A stretch of DNA of 64,000 bases, from contig JAFWGI010000003.1 in assembly GCA_017512425.1 (NCBI GenBank), positions 1 through 64,000 of the forward strand, in the 5' to 3' direction. A model generated the notes under the pieces. The model saw only the letters and a list, made by a program, of their open reading frames with translations. It did no database searches and was not told where the DNA came from. A program made the position numbers and the translations under genes. Positions 1 to 6,826 of the stretch are shown piece after piece (positions within the stretch are counted from its first letter, which is position 1; every line of letters begins with the position of its first letter). This stretch comes from Hyphomicrobium sp. Its GTDB lineage: Bacteria; Pseudomonadota; Alphaproteobacteria; Rhizobiales; Hyphomicrobiaceae.

Positions 1-64
1 AATCGGCGCTGTTGATTGAAGCTCTCCCGATCAGTCCAAACGGAATTTGATCGAGGAGGCCGCT

Positions 65-322
65 ATGGGTGGAGTTAGCGCGACAGCGCTGTCGGCATTT
101 CAAACAGGCGACATGCACGACCCGATGCTCTCAGTGCCGGCTTTTTGCGAGTTCATCGGCGTCGGTAAGAGCACCTACTACGTCGAAGCCGCCGCCGGCC
201 GCATGCCAAAACCGCGGCAGATAACCCGCGGTCGAGTTGGCATCCCGCTCAGCGAGGCCAAGGCGTTTCGTGATGGCCTCCCGCATGTTGAGCTGAGACA
301 AGCAGCATCCAAGGTAGCTTAA
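65..322 (+). CDS. AlpA-like helix-turn-helix regulator
   Basis: 85-residue protein resembling small AlpA/excisionase-type DNA-binding proteins of mobile elements. The centre (VPAFCEFIGVGKSTYY, then RMPKPRQITRGRVGIPLSEAKAF) matches the helix-turn-helix plus basic wing of that family, in which a short protein picks a site and regulates excision or integration genes. I start it at the ATG at 65 because a perfect AGGAGG lies at 54-59; a TTG at 47 upstream is open but has no such site. It heads a same-strand run of small genes up to 2648 and lies about 3.7 kb from an integrase, which fits a role in control of the element. Family assignment is by motif shape only. Confidence 0.75.
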   Translation: MGGVSATALSAFQTGDMHDPMLSVPAFCEFIGVGKSTYYVEAAAGRMPKPRQITRGRVGIPLSEAKAFRDGLPHVELRQAASKVA

Positions 323-409
323 CGCCACCGTTGGCGGTGGTAACCGGCAGCGCATGTCCACGGACATCAGCGGCCCGGTCCTAGGACAATTCTAACATTG
401 CGGGGGCAC

Positions 410-847
410 ATGTTTGGCCAAATGGGGACTATCTGCGCGTGGTTGACCCGATCGGTGAAGCAGAAGACTTCACCTAGCGTTTCACAGCACTTCACTAGTG
501 AATCGCTCGAATTTGTGTGGCCAGCTGAGGTGAAACTTCGGACCAATCCTGAACGGCCCGAGCTATTCGCGCACCTTCTCGTCAGCGAGGGCAATCAAGG
601 CTTTACCCGCCGGCAACTCATCACCATGCGCTGGGAGTTTGTCGAGGCTAACGAACTGCGGCCAATCGATGGTTGGGGGCGCTGGGACAGAGCACTGAAG
701 GCGGCTGGCTTTGTCCGCAAGCGGTCGAGCCGACCGGGGCGGCCCTGGTTGTATTACGCACCAACACCGGGCGCGGCAATCGTCCTCAAGCTTCCGAACA
801 ACCGCTCGCATCAGGTTGCGCCGTCTGAACGGAGGGCGGCAGCTTGA
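410..847 (+). CDS. hypothetical protein of the mobile region
   Basis: 145-residue soluble protein that I do not recognise. The middle (PELFAHLLVSEGNQGFTRRQLITMRW, described by positions about 50-75) reads like a small helical module, followed by a basic stretch RKRSSRPGRPW, so nucleic-acid contact is possible but not shown. The ATG at 410 is preferred over the TTG at 398; the only purine-rich sequence upstream is GGGGG at 402-406, so the start is uncertain (ATG at 422 is also possible). Its stop overlaps the TTG start of the next gene, which suggests translational coupling in one operon. Confidence 0.55.
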   Translation: MFGQMGTICAWLTRSVKQKTSPSVSQHFTSESLEFVWPAEVKLRTNPERPELFAHLLVSEGNQGFTRRQLITMRWEFVEANELRPIDGWGRWDRALKAAGFVRKRSSRPGRPWLYYAPTPGAAIVLKLPNNRSHQVAPSERRAAA

Positions 848-1143
848 TCGTTCGCATCCTCATCGAGCGCGTCGGCAGCGGTCAGCGCGGAGAATTTTGG
901 AAGGCGATGCATGACGGCATCGTCATCGTGAAAAGCAGCCGGACGCCTGAGCACGACGCCGCGCGAGAACTTAAAGCTATGGGAATTTGCGGCACGATGG
1001 AAACCCGTCACGCCGGCAGCGCCATAGTGTCAATGCGGATGAATATCGATACGGCTGCGGATCGGAGCGTCATCGAAAGCGAGCGCACTGGTCCGAAGTT
1101 CGCCCGGTTTCAACCATTCACGCTGACCCAGCGCGCTGCGTAG
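844..1143 (+). CDS. hypothetical protein, TTG start, coupled to upstream gene
   Basis: 99-residue soluble protein without a recognised domain. The start is a TTG at 844 overlapping the previous stop (TTGA); GGAGG at 831-835 sits 8 nt upstream and supports it. The sequence is polar, alpha/beta in character, with no signal peptide or membrane segment. The overlap with the preceding gene argues that both are real and co-translated. Function unknown; the only context is the AlpA/winged-helix/integrase element around it. Confidence 0.5.
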   Translation: MIVRILIERVGSGQRGEFWKAMHDGIVIVKSSRTPEHDAARELKAMGICGTMETRHAGSAIVSMRMNIDTAADRSVIESERTGPKFARFQPFTLTQRAA

Positions 1144-1149
1144 TCGTTT

Positions 1150-1252
1150 GCTGAGTCAGCATCGCCGCAAGGGCGGGCGTTTGAGTGTCTGTCACTACCC
1201 AGATAGCGGCGGCGCGTATTTGCCGTCTACGGCCTGTTCCTGAGTCAGGAAC
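1150..1252. promoter_or_regulatory. paired CTGAGTCAG palindromes upstream of the winged-helix gene
   Basis: The gap between genes holds two palindromes with the same 9-bp core CTGAGTCAG. One is GCTGAGTCAGC at 1150-1160. The other is larger, GTTCCTGA-g-TCAGGAAC at 1236-1252, flanked by outer arms TTTGCCG (1219-1225) and CGGCAAA (1252-1258). The GTTCC/GGAAC arms of the second copy resemble the arms of the four repeats at 2155-2266. The larger palindrome ends 57 bp before the GTG start at 1310, a good place for an operator. Binding protein unknown. Confidence 0.5.
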
Positions 1253-1309
1253 GGCAAAGAGCGTTGGTTGCGTCTGTCTGCACTCGAAACGCGCGCAATC
1301 GGAGCTAGT

Positions 1310-2026
1310 GTGAAAAATCCCGCTCATCTGAGGGCAGTGCCTGCGACACCGCCGGTAGCACGAAAGGCTCGGCCGATTTACCAGCCGCCACCGCCGCAAA
1401 AACTTGCGACGATGATGCGCGAAACAACTAATCGACCGGCGCCGCGAAATTACGACCCGTCGCTAGCGGAGTACGTCGCCGAATATCGCATCAGCGACCA
1501 AATCCCACGCACTGACTACGATAAGCTCAACGCAGCCCCGAAAGGCACTTATCGCCGCTTTCCCGAGAAGGCGAGAGAAGCGCTCGCGTTAGCAACGCCA
1601 GACGCCAAGCTGATCTTCCTTTCTCTTTGGGATCAGCACGAGGTCAAAAAAATCCGATGCAATGGGCTGCTGATCGCCACGCTCGACGATCTGCAAAAGA
1701 AGACCGGCATTGGAAGACGCGCTGACGTTTCGCGAGGGCTGATCGAACTAGAAGTGCGCGGACTAGTGCGCATTGTGCGCGGTCGCGCTGGCGGAGGTCG
1801 TGCCTATTCGAACATGGCTCTATTGACCTGCTTTGCTGATTGCTTGGGCAATCCGCCGGGTGCCGACTACGAAACAGCCGGACTGCCGGCTGAGTGGTCG
1901 CGCGCCAACGATGACGAAAGGCGTGCCAACGAAAACGATGAGATCGCAGCGGTCTTCAATCGCGTCATTGAGATGCATATCGAGGTAGTTCGATACCTTC
2001 GCAACATGAAGGGCGAAACGCGATGA
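1310..2026 (+). CDS. winged-helix protein, replication-initiator-like
   Basis: 238-residue protein. After a Pro-rich N-terminus, the segment around residues 95-160 (LIATLDDLQKKTGIGRRADV, then GLIELEVRGLVRIVRGRAGG and a beta strand) has the shape of the winged-helix domain seen in phage O-like and plasmid replication proteins: helix, recognition helix with basic residues, then a Gly-rich wing. I place the start at GTG 1310, with GGAG at 1301-1304; a TTG at 1268 is also open. It ends with an ATGA overlap into the next gene, which carries the iteron-like array. The pairing suggests an initiator acting at an adjacent origin; this is inference, and a transcriptional regulator is the alternative. 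Confidence 0.55.
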   Translation: MKNPAHLRAVPATPPVARKARPIYQPPPPQKLATMMRETTNRPAPRNYDPSLAEYVAEYRISDQIPRTDYDKLNAAPKGTYRRFPEKAREALALATPDAKLIFLSLWDQHEVKKIRCNGLLIATLDDLQKKTGIGRRADVSRGLIELEVRGLVRIVRGRAGGGRAYSNMALLTCFADCLGNPPGADYETAGLPAEWSRANDDERRANENDEIAAVFNRVIEMHIEVVRYLRNMKGETR

Positions 2027-2379
2027 ACTTAAGTAGCTCTCCGATGAATGCCGCTACTCAGACATCGCGACCGGCCGTGAACGTGTCGTCAAAGGGGACT
2101 AAGCGGCACCCTGCCTATGTTTCTTCGCGGCAGCAATCGAAGATTTTTTCCTCGGTACCCCATCGGAACTGGATTGCTGTGTTTCAGTTCCCACCGGGCA
2201 CGACTAACCCTTCCCTTAGTTCCAATAGGGCACGACTGACCCTCGGTCCCAGTTCCGTGGGGGCACTGTTCTATAAGAAGTCCCCTTTGACGCCACAAAC
2301 CGCAGATGTCGCCTCCAAGGCGCAGAGCGTGGCCCCCAAAGGCCAAAGCGTTGCGCCGCTGGCCGAGGTAGGCCGCTGA
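2023..2379 (+). CDS. hypothetical protein spanning the iteron-like array
   Basis: 118-residue reading frame starting with an ATGA overlap on the winged-helix gene. The composition is low-complexity (Ser, Thr, Pro, Asn), with no recognisable fold. The centre is encoded by the four regular DNA motifs at 2155-2266, so the peptide sequence there may simply follow the DNA repeats. The next gene begins in its stop codon (TGATG). Tight overlaps at both ends support translation, but the frame may be kept open mainly to carry the cis-acting DNA. The antisense frame is open over most of it too, so coding evidence is weak. Confidence 0.45.
   Translation: MNLSSSPMNAATQTSRPAVNVSSKGTKRHPAYVSSRQQSKIFSSVPHRNWIAVFQFPPGTTNPSLSSNRARLTLGPSSVGALFYKKSPLTPQTADVASKAQSVAPKGQSVAPLAEVGR
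2155..2266. repeat. four iteron-like motifs with 32-33 bp spacing
   Basis: Four copies of a quasi-palindromic 15-bp motif, GTWCC-N5-GGMAC. They lie at 2155-2169 (GTACC ccatc GGAAC), 2187-2201 (GTTCC caccg GGCAC), 2219-2233 (GTTCC aatag GGCAC) and 2252-2266 (GTTCC gtggg GGCAC). Starts are 32, 32 and 33 bp apart, close to three helical turns, so all sites would face the same side of DNA. Copies 2 and 3 also share the trailing CGACT. They lie directly after a winged-helix, replication-like gene and inside the next gene, as the lambda origin lies inside gene O. Interpreted as an origin or a cooperative operator. Confidence 0.6.
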
Positions 2380-2648
2380 TGCAAACAATTCTTCCCGGCT
2401 TCGAACCGAACGCACCACGCCAACGCGCGTGTCCAAGGTATGGTGAGTGCCGCTCTCGATCCCATCGAGAACCGGCCTATAGTGAGCGCATGTCGGAACG
2501 GGCAAAGGCAATGGCAGAACGATCGAGCTGGCTGATCGACGAACCATCACCGGCCGCGCCGATTGAGGTTCTTGAGCAATGGCTGTTTGACTGCGACATC
2601 AAGATTGAGAACGCGAAAGACGACGGCGAGCGTGAGGCGGGTACCTAA
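2379..2648 (+). CDS. hypothetical protein closing the small-gene operon
   Basis: 89-residue soluble protein, start ATG sharing one base with the previous stop (TGATG). The N-terminus is basic with two Cys (residues 18 and 24, ACPRYGECRSR), the C-terminus acidic and helical (PIEVLEQWLFDCDIKIENAKDD). No family recognised. It is the last gene before about 700 bp without genes. Its place at the end of an overlapping run with the winged-helix gene suggests a small accessory protein of the same module. Confidence 0.5.
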   Translation: MQTILPGFEPNAPRQRACPRYGECRSRSHREPAYSERMSERAKAMAERSSWLIDEPSPAAPIEVLEQWLFDCDIKIENAKDDGEREAGT

Positions 2649-3343
2649 GGGTGTCCACGTCTCCCCGTATCGAGCAAAACGCCCCACATGCTCAAATTTC
2701 GATAAGAATTGAACATGAACTGCGCAACATGCTCAAGCCAGGCCGCTTCACCGACGACTGATCGGTTGCAGGTAGGTTGCACCCTGCACGAGCTGTAACC
2801 GGCCTGTAACCAGTGCCCAGCGCCCACGGTTGCCGTCGAAGTTTCACCGGCCCCTATAGCTGAAACCGGGTTGAAACCGGCAACGCGCCGGCCGCCGCAT
2901 TTTATTTGTGGCTTGTTTGCTGTTTGTCTGCGGAAGCCGCCGCGCCCTAACTTCGCCCTAACCCGTCGGGGGCCGTCTATCGATCTAAATTAGAGCGAAA
3001 ATAGACGGCGAATGCACGGCGGCGTTCGTGGCTGATACCTCTGGGGTTTGTCTATTTTTCTAAGAGTAGATCAAAAATAGAAACCTGCGCATATAGGCGT
3101 TCCCGTTGCCTGCCCTCTGCTTGCCCTCTGCTTGCCGTATGCTCGCTCAGGATCGCAATAACCCCCAGCACCACAACAGATTTTGCTGGCCCCTTGCTGG
3201 CCCTGCGGTGGCCGTTGGGTAGAATTCTCCCACGACGGTGGGAGGCCTGTGCTCGCCCCTCATTGATAACGCACGGCAATTGCCCACATGTGTCAGGGAA
3301 GTCGTCCTGAGATCGACCCGAATTCGACGCGGCCGCGCTGGGC
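2649..3343. other. gene-free stretch rich in short paired repeats and hairpins
   Basis: I find no convincing gene here. Instead there are many locally doubled words: ACATGCTCAA (2686-2695, 2727-2736), GGTTGCA (2764-2770, 2775-2781), TGTAACC twice near 2794-2810, TTGAAACCGG/TGAAACCGG near 2861-2880, CCCTAAC twice near 2945-2963, GCCCTCTGCTT twice near 3112-3132, and TTGCTGGCCC twice near 3183-3202. Inverted repeats include CCGTCTAT/ATAGACGG (2973-2980, 3001-3008) and TCTATTTTT/AAAAATAGA (3051-3059, 3073-3081). A 108-codon minus-strand frame (3052-3378) overlaps these repeats and looks fortuitous. Possible origin, transfer or segregation DNA. Confidence 0.45.
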
Positions 3344-3712
3344 CTATCCACGGCGGTTGCCATCCCAGACCGGCGCACGCCTTACCAAACCCGATGGCCG
3401 CGATCCATCGTGATACTTCGCAATCAGCCGGTCCAATTGCGCCACGCTCTCGACCGCGTCGGCGTAGGTCTGAAATCCTGTCTCGCTACCGGTCCAACTG
3501 GGATGCTGTAACGCGGCGCCCTTGTGCCCGCAGCGGTGACAGCGAGCCGACCGGCGCAATACGTCGGATGAGATGTCAGGCCCCCATCGGATTACGAATT
3601 GCGCGAGCGTGACCGGCTGGAAGTGCTGACACGATTGACAGACCAGCCACACCCAGGCGGTGCCGCGTTGAATTTGCGAGAGCGTTGGAACGGGCGGGAA
3701 GTAGCGCGGCAT
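3344..3712 (-). CDS. small zinc-ribbon-like protein
   Basis: 122-residue protein with two CxxC pairs, C25/C28 (VCQSCQ) and C58/C61 (RCHRCGHKG), spaced by about 30 residues as in zinc-ribbon proteins. The region between is helical with Trp and Arg. The C-terminus (TYADAVESVAQLDRLIAKYHDG) looks like an amphipathic helix. I choose the ATG at 3712 because GTGAGG lies just upstream; a GTG at 3772 would add 20 residues. Similar two-pair CxxC proteins are common as orphan genes in rhizobial genomes and phages, but I cannot name this one. It runs opposite to the neighbouring element genes. Confidence 0.55.
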   Translation of the reverse strand: MPRYFPPVPTLSQIQRGTAWVWLVCQSCQHFQPVTLAQFVIRWGPDISSDVLRRSARCHRCGHKGAALQHPSWTGSETGFQTYADAVESVAQLDRLIAKYHDGSRPSGLVRRAPVWDGNRRG

Positions 3713-3920
3713 GGCTGGCCTCACTTTCGAGCCAGAGCGCGTTTCCCGATTGCGATATACATATGCGGGCACCTAACCGACAAGTGCCACCGGGTCACAA
3801 ACCCTTATTGACACACCGAGCCACGTGTCGATCGAATGCCGATTGATAGACATTTTCGGAGGGATAGGTTTAGCGGATCGACACGGTTGAGCATCGGTTC
3901 AGCCGCCGACCGGCGCCCAA

Positions 3921-3949
3921 TTGACATTAGAACAAAGCCTGCTTATTAT
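3921..3949 (+). promoter_or_regulatory. strong promoter-like sequence for the integrase gene
   Basis: TTGACA at 3921-3926, a 17-bp spacer, then TATTAT at 3944-3949. This is a near-consensus housekeeping sigma promoter. Transcription would start about 3956, inside the perfect inverted repeat at 3949-3974, and run into the integrase gene starting at 4010. Confidence 0.65.
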
Positions 3950-3974
3950 GTCCGCTAAGTAAAGTTAGCGGACA
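3949..3974. promoter_or_regulatory. perfect 10-bp inverted repeat at the integrase transcription start
   Basis: TGTCCGCTAA (3949-3958), 6-nt spacer gtaaag, TTAGCGGACA (3965-3974), then CTTTTTATC. It overlaps the last base of the -10 box and the predicted start site, so a bound repressor would block transcription; the RNA could also form a hairpin followed by U residues and terminate early. Arms plus short spacer also resemble tyrosine-recombinase core sites. A related half word TTTAGCGGA occurs upstream near 3870. Confidence 0.55.
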
Positions 3975-4009
3975 CTTTTTATCTATTCTTGCCGATTGGG
4001 CCAAAACCG

Positions 4010-5035
4010 ATGTCAGACCGCGATCAGAGCCTCACGCATCAGTCGCAGGAAGCCGCTTTGCCGGGCCGCCTGATAGATGGAGCACGCGACTTCATCGCCG
4101 CCGCAAGGGCGGAGCGCACACGGGAGGCCTACAGGAAGGCTTGGCAAGGTTTCACGGCGTGGTGTGACGCTCACGGCCGCCAGTCACTTCCTGCTTCGGC
4201 GGAAACCATCGCCGCATGGATGACCGATCTCGCCCACGCCAGCAGAAGCCCCGCCACGATCAACAGCTACTTGGCCGCCGTCGCCGTTGCGCATAGGACC
4301 GCCGGCCACGCGCTCGATAGAAAGAACCCGCTGATTGCCGACACGCTCAAAGGCATCGCCCGAGCCAGTGCTAAGCCCCAGCGCCAAGCCCGGCCGATTA
4401 TCGGCGCCGATCTGCAAGGCATTATCAGAGACATGCAACCAGCATTGACCGCCGACGCCCGAGATGCAGCGCTGTTAGCGCTGGGCTGGGCAGCGGCCCT
4501 CCGTCGATCAGAGCTGATCGGGCTGGACTGGCAGCAGCTCGGTACCGGCACCGGTTTCCTGCAGTTGGACGAACGCGGGATTGTCGTCACGCTTGTTCAA
4601 TCGAAAACGTCGCAGGCAGACGCGGTCACGATCGTCGTCCCGTGCCCTGACATGCCGGCCGCCTGCGCAGCGATTTCAACATGGGCGGCGCGTGCGAAGC
4701 TGAAACCGGGACAGCCGGTGTTTCGGTCAATCGACAAAGGCAGCCGCATTGCTGCCGAACGCCTCACAGATCGCAGCGTGTCGCGGATCATCAAGGCGCG
4801 GGTGCAGGCTTATGCGGAAGCGGCGGGTAAAAGCAAAGCGGAAGCGAACGCATTGGCGGAACGCTTTTCAGGACATTCTCTTCGCGCTGGGTATGCGACA
4901 GCAGCGGGCGCCGCGGACGTGCCAAGCTACCGCATTCAACAGCACACGCGCCACAAGACGGCTGAGATGGTCGCTCGCTACGTTCGCGAGTCGGACAAGT
5001 GGATTAAGAGCGGACTGAAGGGCGTGGGATTTTGA
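4010..5035 (+). CDS. tyrosine-type site-specific integrase
   Basis: 341 residues, the usual size for this family, which cuts and rejoins DNA through a covalent tyrosine intermediate. The N-terminal core-binding domain spans about 20-125 (AERTREAYRKAWQGF, SPATINSYLAA). The catalytic domain follows with R165 (ALRRSEL), K199 (QSKTS), H289 and R292 (GHSLRAG), H315 (TRHKT) and nucleophile Y324 (RYVR); all key residues are present, so it should be active. I start at ATG 4010; TTG 3989 is in frame but inside the leader. The promoter and inverted repeat upstream suggest tight control. It is the best evidence that the surrounding 9-10 kb is an integrated element. Confidence 0.93.
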   Translation: MSDRDQSLTHQSQEAALPGRLIDGARDFIAAARAERTREAYRKAWQGFTAWCDAHGRQSLPASAETIAAWMTDLAHASRSPATINSYLAAVAVAHRTAGHALDRKNPLIADTLKGIARASAKPQRQARPIIGADLQGIIRDMQPALTADARDAALLALGWAAALRRSELIGLDWQQLGTGTGFLQLDERGIVVTLVQSKTSQADAVTIVVPCPDMPAACAAISTWAARAKLKPGQPVFRSIDKGSRIAAERLTDRSVSRIIKARVQAYAEAAGKSKAEANALAERFSGHSLRAGYATAAGAADVPSYRIQQHTRHKTAEMVARYVRESDKWIKSGLKGVGF

Positions 5036-5182
5036 ACGCCGAGTTAGGGTGTACTGAACACACGTCACAACGCGTCTGATGCGTGCCCGTCCACAGGTCA
5101 GACATTCCCCACAGCCAGGTTTGGTTGAAGATTCCATGTGTGCTGATAGCTTTGCGCACTGAGCAACTTCGGGCAACGAAAC

Positions 5183-5632
5183 ATGGTGGCTATCGAATTA
5201 CGATTGAAGCAGCTTGATCGACAGTTCAAGCAGGTGTTGGCGCCCCTTTCAATGTCGCTCCTATTGGGTACCGCCGGATGTGCAAGCGTCTCTTACATCA
5301 CCCAAAATTACAGCACGGTTAGTCCGGTCTCTGTCGCAACTTCCTACGACACGTTCAACGTATTCGATGTTCCTGCCTCCAATAAGCTGATGGTCAACAG
5401 CAGCATCGGAGCAGCATTCGTAAGCGGCGCCACGTTCAACGTTGCGGCGACACCGAAGCCAATGTTCCAAGAAGCCGCTGAACGATTTCTGATCCAAACT
5501 GGGCGGCAGTGTCGAATTGTTGACGGCTATGCTCTGGCAACGATGCAGTGGGAATTCCGATACGATTGCAGCGGCGGACTCGCGACTTCTTCGATACTCC
5601 CGACCCCGACCGCGGGCGCTGGCCCACAATGA
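5183..5632 (+). CDS. putative lipoprotein
   Basis: 149 residues. An amphipathic basic N-terminus leads into a short hydrophobic stretch PLSMSLLLGTAGC, with C33 in a lipobox-like position (TAGC), followed by a polar mature domain with two further Cys (C109, C129 approximately). A later ATG at 5252 would give a very short n-region, so I keep 5183. No family recognised. It overlaps the start of the TM2 gene by ATGA, so the two are probably made together and may act together in the envelope. Possible cargo of the mobile element. Confidence 0.55.
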   Translation: MVAIELRLKQLDRQFKQVLAPLSMSLLLGTAGCASVSYITQNYSTVSPVSVATSYDTFNVFDVPASNKLMVNSSIGAAFVSGATFNVAATPKPMFQEAAERFLIQTGRQCRIVDGYALATMQWEFRYDCSGGLATSSILPTPTAGAGPQ

Positions 5633-6723
5633 AAAGCAGCAGCTCCGGCATGGGTGACCTCAGTGCTTTGATGCACTTCGAAGCCGGCAAGAAATCCGTC
5701 GGCGCGGCATATTTATTGTTTTTGTTTCTGGGTGGTGTTGGCGGCCACCGCTTCTATTGCGGGTTCCCAATATCCGCCATTGTGATGGCATTCCTGACGG
5801 TCACATCCCTCGCAGCGGGAGGCGCGCCACTGATCCTATTGGCAGTGTGGCTGCTGTTCGATGCATTTGCGATCCCACGGTGGATACGTCGATATAATAC
5901 GAAACTCGCAACCAAACTTACCCCACCATCCGTCGATAAAAATTCTCAGACGCCGCCGCCGATCCGAGACGCCGGCGCCGGTGAGCGCATAAGACAAAAG
6001 CAAACGCAGCCTGCGACGCGGCAAGGGTGGCGTACGGCGGGCTATTTTGCGTTGGCTGGTTCGCTGGTTTGGCTCATCGTCTTGGCGCCATCGATGACGC
6101 CATCGAAGCAAAACGAGGAGCCGCCTCAAACTGCGACCAGCGGCGTAACAACTGCTTTTCTACCCGGCCAGAATTGGAAGGACAAAGAGGCGATTGTCTT
6201 AAACGCCGTAGCTCCGCCAAGCGGGCCAGTAATCCCCGGACCAAAAGCACTCGCCGCGGCTCCCGGCGGCGAGTGGAATGCGATTGTCCAATCAAGCTCA
6301 GAGCCGGGACAGGCTGACGCAAAAGCAATTCCGGCCAAAGAAATAACCGTGCCGAGCGACATGAAGGCTCGCTACTACGCCGAGAGCGTAAGCATCACTA
6401 AGGCCGGTCGCGCCCGCATCGTGAGCAAGAGAATAGGGCCTAGCGGCACATCATATTCGAATAGGGAATGCGACTGCGGGCGATCAACTTATCGCACACT
6501 TGGCGATGGCGAAACGCTAGATGAAATGCAGGCATCCACGCCCGAACAAAAGATGGTCAAGTTGGTGCACGACGGAAATGGCTTTGGATCGATCTCGTTT
6601 CACGTCTGCGACCATGCCTGCAAGGCGACGGGCAGCGCAGTCAGCCGAACACAAGCGAAGAAGTCGGGGCCAATCACAGCGCAGGATATCGACAGACTCT
6701 TGTCAACCGTACCGGCGCGCTAA
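5629..6723 (+). CDS. TM2-domain membrane protein with Cys-rich C-terminal domain
   Basis: 364 residues. The N-terminal TM2 domain has hydrophobic segments at about 24-38, 46-64 and 66-82 with the typical loop GGVGGHRFYCG. A Pro/Gln-rich linker follows, then another membrane segment at about 138-153 and a soluble C-terminal region of about 200 residues with four Cys (C281, C283, C327, C331: ECDC and HVCDHAC), which could bind metal or form disulfides. TM2 domains are known mainly as membrane modules of unclear role. The start at 5629 overlaps the lipoprotein stop; an upstream in-frame start at 5548 would sit inside that gene. Function unknown. Confidence 0.65.
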   Translation: MKSSSSGMGDLSALMHFEAGKKSVGAAYLLFLFLGGVGGHRFYCGFPISAIVMAFLTVTSLAAGGAPLILLAVWLLFDAFAIPRWIRRYNTKLATKLTPPSVDKNSQTPPPIRDAGAGERIRQKQTQPATRQGWRTAGYFALAGSLVWLIVLAPSMTPSKQNEEPPQTATSGVTTAFLPGQNWKDKEAIVLNAVAPPSGPVIPGPKALAAAPGGEWNAIVQSSSEPGQADAKAIPAKEITVPSDMKARYYAESVSITKAGRARIVSKRIGPSGTSYSNRECDCGRSTYRTLGDGETLDEMQASTPEQKMVKLVHDGNGFGSISFHVCDHACKATGSAVSRTQAKKSGPITAQDIDRLLSTVPAR

Positions 6724-6772
6724 AGGTATCGACGCTGGCCATAAAGCGGCCGCCAGAGTGAAGATTGTTGGC

Positions 6773-6802
6773 AAAACAAAGAGGCCGCCAACTGGCAGCC
6801 TC
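6773..6802 (-). terminator. rho-independent terminator between convergent genes
   Basis: Stem GAGGCCGCC / GGCAGCCTC (6781-6789, 6794-6802; one mismatch) around AACT. On the minus strand it is followed by TTTGTTTTG (complement of 6773-6780), a good U-tract for the gene ending at 6827. On the plus strand only TTAA follows, so it probably serves the minus gene mainly. Confidence 0.65.
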
Positions 6803-6826
6803 TTAATCGCGCGCACTAACTTCGCA

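Larger units (their letters stand above)
3713..4009. other. intergenic region between the zinc-ribbon gene and the integrase
   Basis: About 300 bp. The right part contains the integrase promoter and perfect inverted repeat described separately. The left part (3773-3900) has no clear signal beyond CCGATCG-like words and a GGAGGGATAGG at 3859-3869 that is not followed by a reading frame of useful length. Confidence 0.4.

Noticed and set aside
2089..2550. Minus-strand frame of 153 codons across the iteron-like array
   Set aside because: No family or ribosome site; openness on both strands is expected over GC-rich repeats. It does weaken the coding claim for 2023-2379.
3052..3378. Minus-strand frame of 108 codons in the gene desert
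   Set aside because: Built from the doubled words and a hairpin, odd composition, no ribosome site.
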